DNA of 64,000 bases from Ramlibacter algicola. GTDB lineage: Bacteria > Pseudomonadota > Gammaproteobacteria > Burkholderiales > Burkholderiaceae_C. Numbering within the stretch: position 1 is the first letter of the stretch; every line of letters begins with the position of its first letter. Location of the stretch: NCBI RefSeq assembly GCF_016641735.1, contig NZ_JAEDAO010000001.1:3472001-3536000 (forward strand). The letters are read 5' to 3'. The notes beneath the pieces were generated by a model, which searched no databases, had not been told where the DNA came from, and saw only the letters and a program-made list of their open reading frames with translations. Made by a program: the position numbers and the translations under genes. This document shows, one piece after another, positions 10,828-19,622 of this stretch.

Positions 10828-11460
10828 CTACCAGCGCTTGCCCGACTGGTTCTCCAGCAGGGGCTTGACCTTGGCGGAGATCGCCTCGCGCGCGCGGAAG
10901 ATCCGCGAGCGCACCGTGCCGATCGGGCAGTTCATCACTTCCGCGATCTCCTCGTAGCTCAGCCCTTCGATCTCGCGCAACGTGACGGCCTGCCGCAATT
11001 CGTCGGGCAGTGCCTCCATGGCAGCGTTGACCGTGGCGGCGATTTCCTTCGCCGCCAGCACCGTCTCCGGCGTTTCGGCGCTGGTTAGTTCGTTCTCCAC
11101 CGAGGAAGTTTCATCCTCGTCGTCGGACCCGCGCAGGGCCGCTTCCGAAACCAGCGGGTCGCGCTTGAGGTCGCCCAGCGCCTTCTTGGCGGTGTTGACG
11201 GCGATCCGGTACAGCCAGGTGTAGAACTGCGCCTCGCCACGGAACTGGCCGAGGGCGCGGTAGGCGCGGATGAAGGTTTCCTGGGCGATGTCCTCCACCA
11301 GGTCGACGTCGCGGACCATGCGCCCGATCAGCCGCTCGATGCGGCGCTGGTACTTCAGCACCAGCAGTTCGTAGGCGCGCTGGTCGCCGGCCACGGTCCG
11401 CGCGACCAGCATCTGGTCGGAATCCTGCGGCGACGGGGCGGGGGCGTCAGGCTGGGTCAT
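10828..11460 (-). CDS. rpoE: RNA polymerase sigma factor RpoE (AlgU-like ECF)
   Basis: Envelope-stress ECF sigma factor. The 210-residue protein has sigma region 2 (LVLKYQRRIERLIGRMVRD, then EDIAQETFIRAYRAL) and region 4 with the helix-turn-helix GLSYEEIAEVMNCPIGTVRSR near residue 170. An acidic linker (GSDDEDETSSVE) joins the two. It is followed by its anti-sigma and RseB genes, so autoregulation is expected, but I could not identify a convincing GAACTT-type sigma-E promoter upstream. Its ATG overlaps the stop of the membrane-protein gene before it. Confidence 0.95.
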   Translation of the reverse strand: MTQPDAPAPSPQDSDQMLVARTVAGDQRAYELLVLKYQRRIERLIGRMVRDVDLVEDIAQETFIRAYRALGQFRGEAQFYTWLYRIAVNTAKKALGDLKRDPLVSEAALRGSDDEDETSSVENELTSAETPETVLAAKEIAATVNAAMEALPDELRQAVTLREIEGLSYEEIAEVMNCPIGTVRSRIFRAREAISAKVKPLLENQSGKRW

Positions 11461-11903
11461 GGCGGCGGCTCGGCCCCGGACGGCACGTCGTCATCGGCGC
11501 GCGAATATACCGCACGGCGCAGTGCGGCCCAGTCGGCGGGCGCCCGCGAATGCTCGAGCCAGACCCAATGCGTGCGCGTCCCGGCCCAGCGCACGAGCAG
11601 CCATCGCTGCAAATCGAGCGCAACCGTCACGACACCCGATTGGCCCGGGCCCGTTCCGGCGGCAAATGCCCAGCGTGCGCCGTCCCATGTCAACCGGCCG
11701 CTCGGCACGGACCACCAGCTGGCGCCCGCCCAGGCGGCGGCCGCGAGGAGGAACGCGAGTCCCGCCGCGGCCCGCCAGCCGCCCGCGCCGCTGGTGACCC
11801 ACGACCCGACGGCGAGCGCCGCCAGCAGCGCCATCGCCAGGGCGAACAGGCCGCCGAAACGCGAACGCCCCACCGGGTAGCTCACCGATGGGGCGCCTTG
11901 CAT
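11457..11903 (-). CDS. Small membrane protein, possibly YgfX-like
   Basis: A 148-residue protein with two adjacent hydrophobic segments (about residues 18-36 and 42-64). A small soluble domain follows, containing SGRLTWDGARWAF and the strand-rich VVTVALDLQRWLLVRW, and it ends in a basic/acidic tail. The architecture (two short membrane helices, then a compact beta-rich domain) resembles the YgfX/CptA family, but this is only a structural impression. It overlaps rpoE by 4 bases and is therefore probably co-transcribed with the sigma-E regulon leader. Its place between fabF and rpoE gives no firm functional hint. Confidence 0.7.
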   Translation of the reverse strand: MQGAPSVSYPVGRSRFGGLFALAMALLAALAVGSWVTSGAGGWRAAAGLAFLLAAAAWAGASWWSVPSGRLTWDGARWAFAAGTGPGQSGVVTVALDLQRWLLVRWAGTRTHWVWLEHSRAPADWAALRRAVYSRADDDVPSGAEPPP

Positions 11904-11918
11904 GTGCGGGCCGGCCGC

Positions 11919-13166
11919 TCAGACGCGCTTGAAGACGAGGGTGCCGTTGGTGCCGCCGAAGCCGAAGTTGTTCTTCACGGCGACGCCGATCTCCATGTCC
12001 CGCGCCGTGTTGGCGCAGTAGTCCAGGTCGCACTCGGGGTCCTGGTTGAAGATGTTGATCGTCGGCGGGCTCTTCTGGTGGTGCACGGCGAGCACCGTGA
12101 ACACCGACTCGATGCCGCCGGCGCCGCCCAGCAGGTGGCCGGTCATCGACTTGGTCGAGTTCACCACGACCTTCTTCGCGCGCTCGCCGAGCGCGGCCTT
12201 GATCGCGTTGGTCTCGTTGAGGTCGCCCAGCGGCGTGGAGGTGCCGTGCGCGTTCAGGTAGTCGACCTGGTCCGCGTTGATGCCGGCGTTGCGCAGCGCG
12301 CCCACCATCGAGCGGCGCGGGCCGTCGACGTCCGGCGCGGTCATGTGGTACGCATCGCCGCTCATGCCGAAGCCGGCGAGTTCGGCGTAGATCCTGGCGC
12401 CACGCGCCTTGGCATGCTCGTACTCCTCGAGCACCAGCACGCCGCCGCCCTCGCCCAGCACGAAGCCGTCGCGGTCCTTGTCCCACGGGCGCGACGCCGT
12501 CTTCGGGTCGTCGTTGCGGGTGGACAGCGCGCGTGCCGCGGCGAAGCCGCCGACGCCCAGTGGGGAGATGGTCGATTCCGCGCCGCCGGCGACCATCACG
12601 TCGGCGTCACCGCTCTCGATGAGGCGGGCCGACAGGCCGATGGCGTGCAGGCCTGTCGTGCACGCGGTGACGACGGCGATGTTCGGGCCCTTGAAGCGGT
12701 ACTTGATCGACACGTGCCCCGAGATCATGTTGATGATCGAGGCCGGCACGAAGAACGGCGAGATGCGGCGCGGGCCGCGGGTGGTCAGCTCGGTGTGCGT
12801 GTCCTCGATCAGCGGCAGGCCGCCGATGCCCGAGCCGATGTTCACCCCGATGCGCGTGGCCAGCTCGTCGCCGAGCGCGTCGCCCGTGGGCAGCCCGCTG
12901 TCGGCGACCGCCTGTGCGGCGGCGGCCACCCCGAGATGGATGAAACGGTCCATGTGCCGGGCTTCCTTCTCGGGGATGTAGTCCGCGATGTTGAAACCCT
13001 TGACCTCGCCCGCGAACTTGCACGCCAGGTTGGCGGCGTCGAAACGGGTGATCAGGTCGATGCCGCTCCTGCCCGCGAGCAGGTTGGACCAGGACTCGTC
13101 GACGGTGTTGCCGACGGGGCTGACGCAGCCCAGGCCGGTGACGACGACTCGGCGGCGAGACGACAT
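11919..13166 (-). CDS. fabF: 3-oxoacyl-ACP synthase II
   Basis: Condensing enzyme that elongates acyl-ACP with malonyl-ACP and makes cis-vaccenate. The 415-residue thiolase-fold protein has the nucleophile Cys169 in [12 protein letters not shown]. The two catalytic histidines sit in [11 protein letters not shown] and [13 protein letters not shown], and the C-terminal [14 protein letters not shown] is typical of KAS II. It follows acpP by 7 bases, the usual acpP-fabF pair. The family normally runs to about 410 residues, so it is complete. Confidence 0.97.
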   Translation of the reverse strand: MSSRRRVVVTGLGCVSPVGNTVDESWSNLLAGRSGIDLITRFDAANLACKFAGEVKGFNIADYIPEKEARHMDRFIHLGVAAAAQAVADSGLPTGDALGDELATRIGVNIGSGIGGLPLIEDTHTELTTRGPRRISPFFVPASIINMISGHVSIKYRFKGPNIAVVTACTTGLHAIGLSARLIESGDADVMVAGGAESTISPLGVGGFAAARALSTRNDDPKTASRPWDKDRDGFVLGEGGGVLVLEEYEHAKARGARIYAELAGFGMSGDAYHMTAPDVDGPRRSMVGALRNAGINADQVDYLNAHGTSTPLGDLNETNAIKAALGERAKKVVVNSTKSMTGHLLGGAGGIESVFTVLAVHHQKSPPTINIFNQDPECDLDYCANTARDMEIGVAVKNNFGFGGTNGTLVFKRV

Positions 13167-13173
13167 GCGGGAC

Positions 13174-13422
<249 letters not shown>

Positions 13423-13512
13423 TCAGGGGGTTTGTGAAGAATCGGTGATTCTAGCGTCCGGGGGCCTTCGGGCCGCCCGGCTGCGCTGCGGCGCAACATG
13501 CGCCGCGGGGCG

Positions 13513-14256
13513 TCACGCCATGAACATCCCGCCGTTGACGTGCAACTCCTGGCCGGTGACGTAACCCGCCTCGCGGGACGCCAGGAACGCGACCGCGTGC
13601 GCGATGTCCGCCGGCTTGCCCAGGTGCCCCAGCGGGATCTGGCCCAGCAGCGCCTTCTGCTGCTCCTCGGGCAAGGCCGCCGTCATGTCGGTCTCGATGA
13701 AGCCCGGCGCCACGCAATTGACGGTGATGCCGCGGCTGCCGAGTTCGCGGGCCAGCGCCCGGGTCATGCCCGCGACGCCCGCCTTGGCGGCCGCGTAGTT
13801 CGCCTGGCCCGGGTTGCCGGACGCGCCGACGACGGACGTGATGTTGACGATGCGCCCGTGGCGCTGCTTCATCATCGTGCGCATCACGGCGCGCGACAGG
13901 CGGAACACGGACTTCAGGTTGGTGTCCAGCACCGCGTCCCAGTCCTCGTCCTTCAGGCGCATCGCGAGCATGTCGCGCGTGATGCCGGCGTTGTTCACCA
14001 GGACGTGCAAGCCGCCGTGCTGCTTGACGATGCCGTCCACCGCCGCTTCCACGGCCGGCGCGTCGTTGACGTCCAGCGCAATGCCGCGGCCGCCATGCGC
14101 CGCCAGCGTGGCGCCGACCTTGGCGGCGCCGTCGGCGGTCGTCGCCGTGCCGATCACGGTGGCGCCGCGTTGCGCCAGTTCGAGGGCAATGGCAGCGCCG
14201 ATGCCGCGCGAGGCGCCCGTGACGAGCGCGACCTGGTCCTTCAGCGATCCGTTCAT
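13513..14256 (-). CDS. fabG: 3-oxoacyl-ACP reductase
   Basis: NADPH-dependent short-chain dehydrogenase that reduces 3-ketoacyl-ACP. The 247-residue protein has TGASRGIG (cofactor loop, residues 14-21), NNAG, the catalytic Ser in NITSVVG, and the YAAAKAG Tyr/Lys pair. It ends with the usual YVTGQELHVNGGMFM. The ATG at 14256 overlaps the fabD stop, so upstream in-frame extensions into fabD are rejected. It sits between fabD and acpP in the standard fab order. Confidence 0.97.
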   Translation of the reverse strand: MNGSLKDQVALVTGASRGIGAAIALELAQRGATVIGTATTADGAAKVGATLAAHGGRGIALDVNDAPAVEAAVDGIVKQHGGLHVLVNNAGITRDMLAMRLKDEDWDAVLDTNLKSVFRLSRAVMRTMMKQRHGRIVNITSVVGASGNPGQANYAAAKAGVAGMTRALARELGSRGITVNCVAPGFIETDMTAALPEEQQKALLGQIPLGHLGKPADIAHAVAFLASREAGYVTGQELHVNGGMFMA

Positions 14257-15203
14257 GCCAGCATCCCCTTGGCTTCGGCCAGCGTGGCCGGGTCGTAGAC
14301 AGCGCCCGAAGCGAGTGCGGGATCGATGCGCTTGGCCAGGCCCATCAGCACCTTGCCGGGACCGCATTCGACGACGGTGGTGACGCCGCGACCCTGGATG
14401 GCCTTGATGCAATCGACCCAGCGCACCGGGCCGAACGCCTGCTCGTACAGGGCGCCGCGAATGCGGCCCGGGTCGGTTTCGACCTTGGCCTCGATGTTGT
14501 TGACGACCGGAATGCGCGGCGCGGCAAAGGCCGTCGCGGCCAGTCGCTCGCGCAGGCGCTCGGCGGCCGGCTTCATCAGGCTGGAATGGAACGGCGCCGA
14601 CACGGGCAGCAGCAGCGCGCGCTTGGCGCCGTTGGCCTTGAGCACCTCGCACGCCTTGTCGACGGCGGCCTTGCTGCCGGCGATGACGGTCTGCGCGGGA
14701 TCGTTGAAATTCGCAGCTTCCACGACTTCGTCGGTGTTGGTGCCGAACGAGCGCAGCGCCTCGGCGCAACCCTCGATGACCTTCTGCGCGTCCATGCCCA
14801 GCACGGCGGCCATGGCACCCGCGCCTACCGGCACGGCTTCCTGCATCGCCTGCGCGCGGAACCGCACCAGCGGCGCGGCGTCCTTGAGGTCGAGCGCGCC
14901 GGCGGCGACCAGCGCCGTGTACTCGCCCAGCGAATGGCCCGCGACCACGGCCGGCGCCTCGCCGCCTTCGTGCAGCCAGGCGCGGTAGCAGGCGATGCCC
15001 GCCACCAGCATCACCGGCTGCGTGTTGGTCGTCAGCGCGAGCGCTTCCTTGGGACCGTCCTGGATCAGGCGGCCGATGTCCTCGCCGAGCGCGTCGGAAG
15101 CTTCGGCGAGCGTGGCGGTGACGGCCGGGTGGTCGCCCCAGGCGTCGAGCATGCCGACAGCCTGCGAGCCCTGGCCGGGAAAGACGAAGGCGAACGGTTT
15201 CAT
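14253..15203 (-). CDS. fabD: Malonyl-CoA:ACP transacylase
   Basis: Loads malonyl groups from CoA onto ACP. The 316-residue protein starts MKPFAFVFPGQGSQ (oxyanion loop), has the nucleophile Ser91 in GHSLGEYTALVA, and a catalytic His in the VSAPFHSSLM motif. The start at 15203 is chosen because the family begins at this methionine; a longer frame upstream is not family-like. There are 46 bases to the fabH stop, and it overlaps fabG by 4. Confidence 0.97.
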   Translation of the reverse strand: MKPFAFVFPGQGSQAVGMLDAWGDHPAVTATLAEASDALGEDIGRLIQDGPKEALALTTNTQPVMLVAGIACYRAWLHEGGEAPAVVAGHSLGEYTALVAAGALDLKDAAPLVRFRAQAMQEAVPVGAGAMAAVLGMDAQKVIEGCAEALRSFGTNTDEVVEAANFNDPAQTVIAGSKAAVDKACEVLKANGAKRALLLPVSAPFHSSLMKPAAERLRERLAATAFAAPRIPVVNNIEAKVETDPGRIRGALYEQAFGPVRWVDCIKAIQGRGVTTVVECGPGKVLMGLAKRIDPALASGAVYDPATLAEAKGMLA

Positions 15204-15249
15204 CGTGTGGATCTCGTCGTCGTTGTGGTGCGGCGCGGCCGCGGCGGGA

Positions 15250-16227
15250 TCAGAAGTCCAGCAGGACCGCGCCCCAGGTGAAGCCACCGCCGACGCCCTC
15301 GAGCATCAGCGTGTCCCCTTGGCGGATGCGGCCGCCGCGCACGGCGGCATCGAGCGCGAGCGGGATCGACGCGGCCGACGTGTTGCCGTGCTGGTCCACG
15401 GTCACCACCAGCTTGTCCAGCGGCAGCTTCAGCTTCTTGGCCGTGCCCTGCATGATGCGGATGTTGGCCTGGTGCGGGATCAGCCAGTCGATGTCCGCGT
15501 CGGTGCGGCCGGCCTTTTCCAGCGTGGCGCGCGCGGCGCTTTCGAGCACGCCGATCGCCAGCTTGAACACCGCCTGGCCGTCCATCTTCAGCAGCGGATC
15601 GCCGAGCACGTTGCCGCCGGACACGGTGCCGGGCACGCACAGGATGCCCACGTGCTTGCCGTCCGCGTGCAGGTCGCTCGCGAGCAGGCCGGGCGTGTCC
15701 GAGGCTTCCAGCACCACCGCGCCGGCGCCGTCGCCGAACAGCACGCAGGTCGTGCGGTCGTTGAAATCGAGGATGCGCGAGAACACCTCGCTGCCGACCA
15801 CGAGCGCCTTGCTCGCGGAGCCGGTGCGGATCATCGCGTCGGCCACCGTCAGCGCGTAGACGAAGCCGCTGCAGACCGCCTGCACGTCGAATGCCGGGCA
15901 GCCGGCGATGCCGAGCTTGTTCTGCAGGATGCACGCCGTCGACGGGAACACCATGTCCGGCGTCGAGGTGGCGACGATGATCAGGTCGATGTCCGACGCG
16001 TTGCGGCCGGCCGCCTCGAGCGCATGGCGCGCGGCCTCGAAGGCGAGGTCGCTGGAGTTGACGCCGTCGGCGGCGAAGTGGCGCGCGCGGATGCCCGTGC
16101 GTTCCACGATCCAGTCGTCGGAGGTTTCGATGCCGCGCTGGGCCAGGTCGGCGGCCAGGTCGGCGTTGGTCACTCGGCGCGGCGGAAGGTAGCTCCCGGT
16201 GCCGGTGATGCGGGAAAAGCGGGTCAT
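15250..16227 (-). CDS. fabH: 3-oxoacyl-ACP synthase III
   Basis: Starts fatty acid chains by condensing acetyl-CoA with malonyl-ACP. The 325-residue protein has the active-site Cys119 in [11 protein letters not shown], the His of [10 protein letters not shown], and the Asn of [13 protein letters not shown], so the Cys-His-Asn triad is complete. The C-terminal [13 protein letters not shown] is typical. The ATG at 16227 overlaps the plsX stop by 4 bases. Confidence 0.97.
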   Translation of the reverse strand: MTRFSRITGTGSYLPPRRVTNADLAADLAQRGIETSDDWIVERTGIRARHFAADGVNSSDLAFEAARHALEAAGRNASDIDLIIVATSTPDMVFPSTACILQNKLGIAGCPAFDVQAVCSGFVYALTVADAMIRTGSASKALVVGSEVFSRILDFNDRTTCVLFGDGAGAVVLEASDTPGLLASDLHADGKHVGILCVPGTVSGGNVLGDPLLKMDGQAVFKLAIGVLESAARATLEKAGRTDADIDWLIPHQANIRIMQGTAKKLKLPLDKLVVTVDQHGNTSAASIPLALDAAVRGGRIRQGDTLMLEGVGGGFTWGAVLLDF

Positions 16228-17273
16228 TCGGGAGTGATCGCCTCGAGTTGCGCGTCGCCGGCGCTGCCGACAAGCAAGGGCCTGGCGTGGGCGATGCGGG
16301 CCTGGACGCGATCGAGCAGGTTGTTCCGGGCCGCATCATACGCGCGGCCCAGCGCCTGCCCGAACGCGAATTCGTCGGCGGAGCCGTGGCTCTTGAACAC
16401 CAGGCCGCGCAGGCCCAGCAGCGCCGCGCCGTTGTAGCGGCGGTAGTCCACGCGGGTCTTGAAGCTCGCCAGCACGGGGTACACGGCGAGCGCGGCAATC
16501 TTGGTCAGCGGGTTGCGCGAGAACTCCTCGCGCAGGAACCCGCCGATCATGCTCGCGAGGCCTTCGCTGGTCTTGAGCGCCACGTTGCCGACGAAGCCGT
16601 CGCACACGACGATGTCGGTGGTGCCCTTGAAGATGTCGTTGCCCTCGACGTTGCCGTGGAAGTTGAGGTCCCCGGCGGCCGCGGCCGACCGCAGCAGCTC
16701 GCCCGCGCGCTTGATCACCTCGTTGCCCTTGATGATCTCCTCGCCGATGTTCAACAGGCCCACGGTGGGCTGTTCCTCGCTGGTCATCGCGGCGACGAGC
16801 GCCGAGCCCATGACCGCGAACTGCAGCAGGTGCTGCTCGGTGCAGTCGACGTTGGCGCCCAGGTCCAGCACGGTCGTGGCCTTGCCCTTGGCGTTGGGCA
16901 GCGGCGAAGCGATGGCCGGACGGTCGATGCCGTCGACCGTCTTGAGCACGTAGCGGGCGAGCGCCATCAGCGCGCCGGTGTTGCCCGCGGACACGGCGGC
17001 CTGCGCCTCCCCGTCCTTGACCTGCCGGATCGCCACGCGCATGGACGAATCCTTCTTGCGGCGCATCGCGGTCTCGACCGAATCGTCCATCGTGACGACT
17101 TCCGTCGCGGGGACGACCTTGGCGCGGGGATGCGAGAAGGAGGCGAGGGCTTCGGGCTGGCCCACCAGCAGCAGGCGGGCGTCGGGGTGCGCGTCCAGGA
17201 AGCGCCGGCAGGCCGGCAGCGTGACGCGCGGGCCGTGGTCGCCCCCCATGCAATCGACGGCGAGGATCGTCAT
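16224..17273 (-). CDS. plsX: Phosphate acyltransferase PlsX
   Basis: Converts acyl-ACP to acyl-phosphate, the donor for the first acylation of glycerol 3-phosphate. The 349-residue protein begins [14 protein letters not shown] and contains [12 protein letters not shown] and [12 protein letters not shown], all PlsX hallmarks. The ATG at 17273 is preferred to an upstream in-frame ATG because it begins the family-conserved strand. The gene is separated from rpmF by a terminator at 17324-17355, so it may need its own promoter or read-through. Confidence 0.96.
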   Translation of the reverse strand: MTILAVDCMGGDHGPRVTLPACRRFLDAHPDARLLLVGQPEALASFSHPRAKVVPATEVVTMDDSVETAMRRKKDSSMRVAIRQVKDGEAQAAVSAGNTGALMALARYVLKTVDGIDRPAIASPLPNAKGKATTVLDLGANVDCTEQHLLQFAVMGSALVAAMTSEEQPTVGLLNIGEEIIKGNEVIKRAGELLRSAAAAGDLNFHGNVEGNDIFKGTTDIVVCDGFVGNVALKTSEGLASMIGGFLREEFSRNPLTKIAALAVYPVLASFKTRVDYRRYNGAALLGLRGLVFKSHGSADEFAFGQALGRAYDAARNNLLDRVQARIAHARPLLVGSAGDAQLEAITPE

Positions 17274-17323
17274 TCCGTCACTGTAGAGCACTTCACCATC
17301 CGCCTCGGCCGCAAGCGGCCATG

Positions 17324-17355
17324 AAAAAGGCCCGAGCTGCGAAGCAGGCCGGGCC
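17324..17355 (-). terminator. Intrinsic terminator after rpmF
   Basis: A GGCCCG/CGGGCC stem (17329-17334 with 17350-17355) encloses an inner CTGC-TTC-GCAG hairpin and is followed on the minus strand by five T residues (complement of 17324-17328). It lies 20 bases after the rpmF stop and 50 bases ahead of plsX. It would separate the yceD-rpmF transcript from the fab genes, or limit read-through into them. Confidence 0.8.
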
Positions 17356-17375
17356 CGTTGACGATGCCGCGGATG

Positions 17376-17558
17376 TCAGGCGTCGTTCTTGGTCTTGAGG
17401 ACCTTGCGGCCACGGTAGAACCCGTTCGGGCTGATGTGGTGGCGCAGGTGCGTCTCGCCCGTGGTGGGCTCGACGGCGATGCCCGGCACGCCAAGGGCGT
17501 TGTGCGAGCGGTGCATGCCCCGCTTGGAGGGCGACTTCTTGTTTTGCTGGACGGCCAT
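17376..17558 (-). CDS. rpmF: 50S ribosomal protein L32
   Basis: Small ribosomal protein of the large subunit. The 60-residue product starts [19 protein letters not shown] and is basic, with [18 protein letters not shown] near the end. It is the cysteine-free type of L32, without the CxxC zinc pairs. The ATG at 17558 has an AGGAG ribosome site; an upstream in-frame ATG lacks one. The order yceD-rpmF-plsX-fab is the common proteobacterial arrangement, which links ribosome and lipid synthesis. Confidence 0.97.
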   Translation of the reverse strand: MAVQQNKKSPSKRGMHRSHNALGVPGIAVEPTTGETHLRHHISPNGFYRGRKVLKTKNDA

Positions 17559-17668
17559 GTGGGGCTCCTGGGCGGATCGTGCGCTGCGCACGAGGCGCGC
17601 AGGGCGGTTGAAGGTGGGTGGATCGTTGCGCGGCCCGGCACGGTGTGCAGTTAGGCGCGAAGCCCGCC

Positions 17669-17674
17669 ATTATA
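17669..17674 (-). promoter_or_regulatory. Putative -10 box of rpmF promoter
   Basis: A perfect TATAAT on the minus strand, about 110 bases before the rpmF start and just after the yceD stop at 17703. The -35 is weak (TGGCGC at 18-base spacing). It would allow L32 to be made independently of yceD. Confidence 0.4.
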
Positions 17675-17702
17675 GGGCAACCGGACGGCTGGGCGCCAGG
17701 GC

Positions 17703-18245
17703 CTACTCCGGCCGGGTCTTCAGCGCCTTCAGCGCGTCGAACGGGTTCGGCTTCTCGGGCGCTTCTTCGTAGGCCGCGTCGGCCGACGACATCGGGACCG
17801 GGACGGGGCAGACGTCGTGGCGCGGCACCACCGGCACCTCCATCAGCAGCTCGTCCTCCAGCAGGCCCAGCAGGTCGAACGCCTGGCTCAGCACGAGCAG
17901 GTCTTCCTCCGACTCCTCGTCCTCCGCCGCCGCGGTGGTCTCGTCGGCGACGAAGCGGAACGAGCGGTCCACCTCCAGCGGCACCTCGACCGGTTCCATG
18001 CAGCGCTGGCAGGTCATCGGCAGGCTGGCCTGCGCATGCAGGTGCAGCCAGACCTCTGGCTGCAGGTGGCCGGCGTTCTGCAACTCGCCTTCGGCCGTCC
18101 ACGTCACCTCGCGGCCTTCGACCGACGAGCGCGCTTCGGCCGCCAGCCGCTCGAGCACGGTCAGCGGCGTCGGGCCCGCCAGCTCGGCGGCGTCTTCCGC
18201 GAAGGCCCGCACGTCGAGCCGCTGCGCCTGGAACTGCCTCTTCAT
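17703..18245 (-). CDS. yceD: DUF177/YceD family protein
   Basis: A 180-residue member of the DUF177 (YceD) family, co-located with rpmF in most bacteria and linked to 23S rRNA metabolism in plants and bacteria. The sequence shows the conserved CQRC pair near residue 79, after LPMT. A very acidic stretch follows (AAAEDEESEEDLLVL), then EDELLMEVPVVPRHDVC, the family's C-terminal signature. The start is 26 bases from the divergent maf gene, so the two promoters must overlap or lie within coding sequence. Confidence 0.9.
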   Translation of the reverse strand: MKRQFQAQRLDVRAFAEDAAELAGPTPLTVLERLAAEARSSVEGREVTWTAEGELQNAGHLQPEVWLHLHAQASLPMTCQRCMEPVEVPLEVDRSFRFVADETTAAAEDEESEEDLLVLSQAFDLLGLLEDELLMEVPVVPRHDVCPVPVPMSSADAAYEEAPEKPNPFDALKALKTRPE

Positions 18246-18271
18246 GCGGACCAGTGTAAGAGAATCGATGC

Positions 18272-18853
18272 ATGCGCCGCACGCTCATCCTCGGGTCGAC
18301 ATCGCCCTATCGCCGCGAATTGCTGGGCCGCCTGAAGCTCGACTTCGACGTGATGGCGCCGCAGGTCGACGAGACGCCGCGGCCGGGCGAAGCGCCGGCC
18401 GCGCTGGCCCGGCGGCTGGCCTTGGCCAAGGCCCATGCCGTCGCTGCGCAACGGCCGCACGCGGTCGTGATCGGCTCCGACCAGGTCGCCGACCTCGCCG
18501 GCGAACCGCTGGGCAAGCCCGGCACGCACGAGCGCGCGACGGAGCAATTGCGTCGCATGCGCGGCCACAGCGTCGTGTTCCAGACCGCGGTGGCGGTGGT
18601 CTGCCGCGAGACCGGCTTCGAGCAGGTCGACCTGGCGCCGGTGCGGGTCGACTTCCGCTCGCTCGGCGACGACGAGATCGAAACCTACCTGCGAGCCGAG
18701 CAGCCCTACGACTGCGCCGGCAGCGCGCGCAGCGAAGGCCTGGGCATCGCGTTGCTGGACGCGATCCACAGCGACGATCCGTCCGCGCTCGTGGGCCTGC
18801 CCCTGATCCGCACCTGCCGCATGCTGCGCGCCGCGGGCCTGCAGGTGCCCTGA
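18272..18853 (+). CDS. Maf-like nucleotide pyrophosphatase (YceF type)
   Basis: Nucleoside triphosphate pyrophosphatase of the Maf/HAM1 superfamily, thought to sanitise modified nucleotides. The YceF branch prefers 7-methyl-GTP. The 193-residue protein starts LILGSTSPYRRELL (the STSPYR phosphate loop), has QVDETPRPGE, the IGSDQVADL motif with the catalytic Asp, and CAGSARSEGLGIALLD. The SDQV form is as in YceF. The stop overlaps the start of the next gene as TGATG, so the pair is translationally coupled. Confidence 0.9.
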   Translation: MRRTLILGSTSPYRRELLGRLKLDFDVMAPQVDETPRPGEAPAALARRLALAKAHAVAAQRPHAVVIGSDQVADLAGEPLGKPGTHERATEQLRRMRGHSVVFQTAVAVVCRETGFEQVDLAPVRVDFRSLGDDEIETYLRAEQPYDCAGSARSEGLGIALLDAIHSDDPSALVGLPLIRTCRMLRAAGLQVP

Positions 18854-19608
18854 TGCGCGGCACGCTGTACCTCGTCCCCGCGCCGCTGGACTTCGGCTGC
18901 GCGCAGGAAGGCCCGCTCGCGGACGTGATGCCGGACGGCACCCTGCGCGTCGCGGCGCGACTGCAGCATTGGGTGGCCGAGAACGCGAAGACGGCCCGTG
19001 CCTTCCTCAAGCGCGTGCATGCAACGCATCCGCTGGCGCATCCCCTGCAGCAGCTGGCCATCACGGAACTGCCGCGCGACGTGCACAAGAAGGGCGACCA
19101 CCGCGTGGCCTTCGACGCGCGTCCCCTGCTGGGCGCCGCGCTCAGCGGCCAGGACATGGGCCTGGTGAGCGAAGCGGGGATGCCCGCAGTGGCGGATCCG
19201 GGTTCGTCCGTCGTGCGCGCCGCGCATGAACTCGGCATCGCCGTCGTGCCCCTCGTCGGGCCGGTCTCCCTGCAGCTGGCGCTGGCGGCCAGCGGCCTCA
19301 ACGGCCAGGAGTTCGCTTTCGTCGGCTACCTGCCGCAGCAGCCCGCACCGCGCCTGCAGCGCCTGCGCGAACTGGAAACGCTGGCGCAGCGCACCGGCCA
19401 GACCCAGCTGTTCATCGAGACGCCCTATCGCAACACGGCGGTCTGGGGTTCATTGATGGAGGGCCTGCGGCCGACGACCAGGGTCGCGGTGGCCAGCGGC
19501 CTGACGCTGCAGCATCCACGGCTGGCGAGCCGCACCGTCGCGCAGTGGCGGCCGCTGCAGGCGCCGGTCGATGACCAGACGCCCGCAGTGTTCCTGCTGG
19601 GGGTCTAG
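18853..19608 (+). CDS. SAM-dependent methyltransferase, RsmI/tetrapyrrole-methylase type
   Basis: A 251-residue protein of the tetrapyrrole methylase fold that includes RsmI (16S rRNA C1402 ribose methylation). Visible motifs are LYLVPAPLDFG at the start, VSEAGMPAVADPGSSVV (SAM loop), VVPLVGPVSLQLALAASGL, FVGYLP, and QLFIETPYRN. The central motifs match RsmI, but the first 60 residues differ, so a paralogue with another substrate is likely. It is coupled to the Maf-like gene by a TGATG overlap. Its stop codon lies in the arm of a palindromic hairpin shared with the convergent sppA-like gene. Confidence 0.85.
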   Translation: MRGTLYLVPAPLDFGCAQEGPLADVMPDGTLRVAARLQHWVAENAKTARAFLKRVHATHPLAHPLQQLAITELPRDVHKKGDHRVAFDARPLLGAALSGQDMGLVSEAGMPAVADPGSSVVRAAHELGIAVVPLVGPVSLQLALAASGLNGQEFAFVGYLPQQPAPRLQRLRELETLAQRTGQTQLFIETPYRNTAVWGSLMEGLRPTTRVAVASGLTLQHPRLASRTVAQWRPLQAPVDDQTPAVFLLGV

Positions 19609-19622
19609 GAGCCTGCTCCTAG
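19605..19622. other. Palindromic hairpin holding both convergent stop codons
   Basis: CTAGGAG-CCTG-CTCCTAG forms a perfect 7-pair stem. The left arm holds the TAG of the methyltransferase gene (19606-19608), and the right arm holds the TAG of the S49 peptidase gene on the other strand (complement of 19619-19621). There is no T tract on either side, so any role in termination or 3'-end protection would be weak but bidirectional. Confidence 0.5.

Noticed and set aside
11904..11950. TCTGA near the fabF stop as a sigma-E promoter element for the rpoE cluster
   Set aside because: No GAACTT-like -35 at the required 16-17-base spacing.
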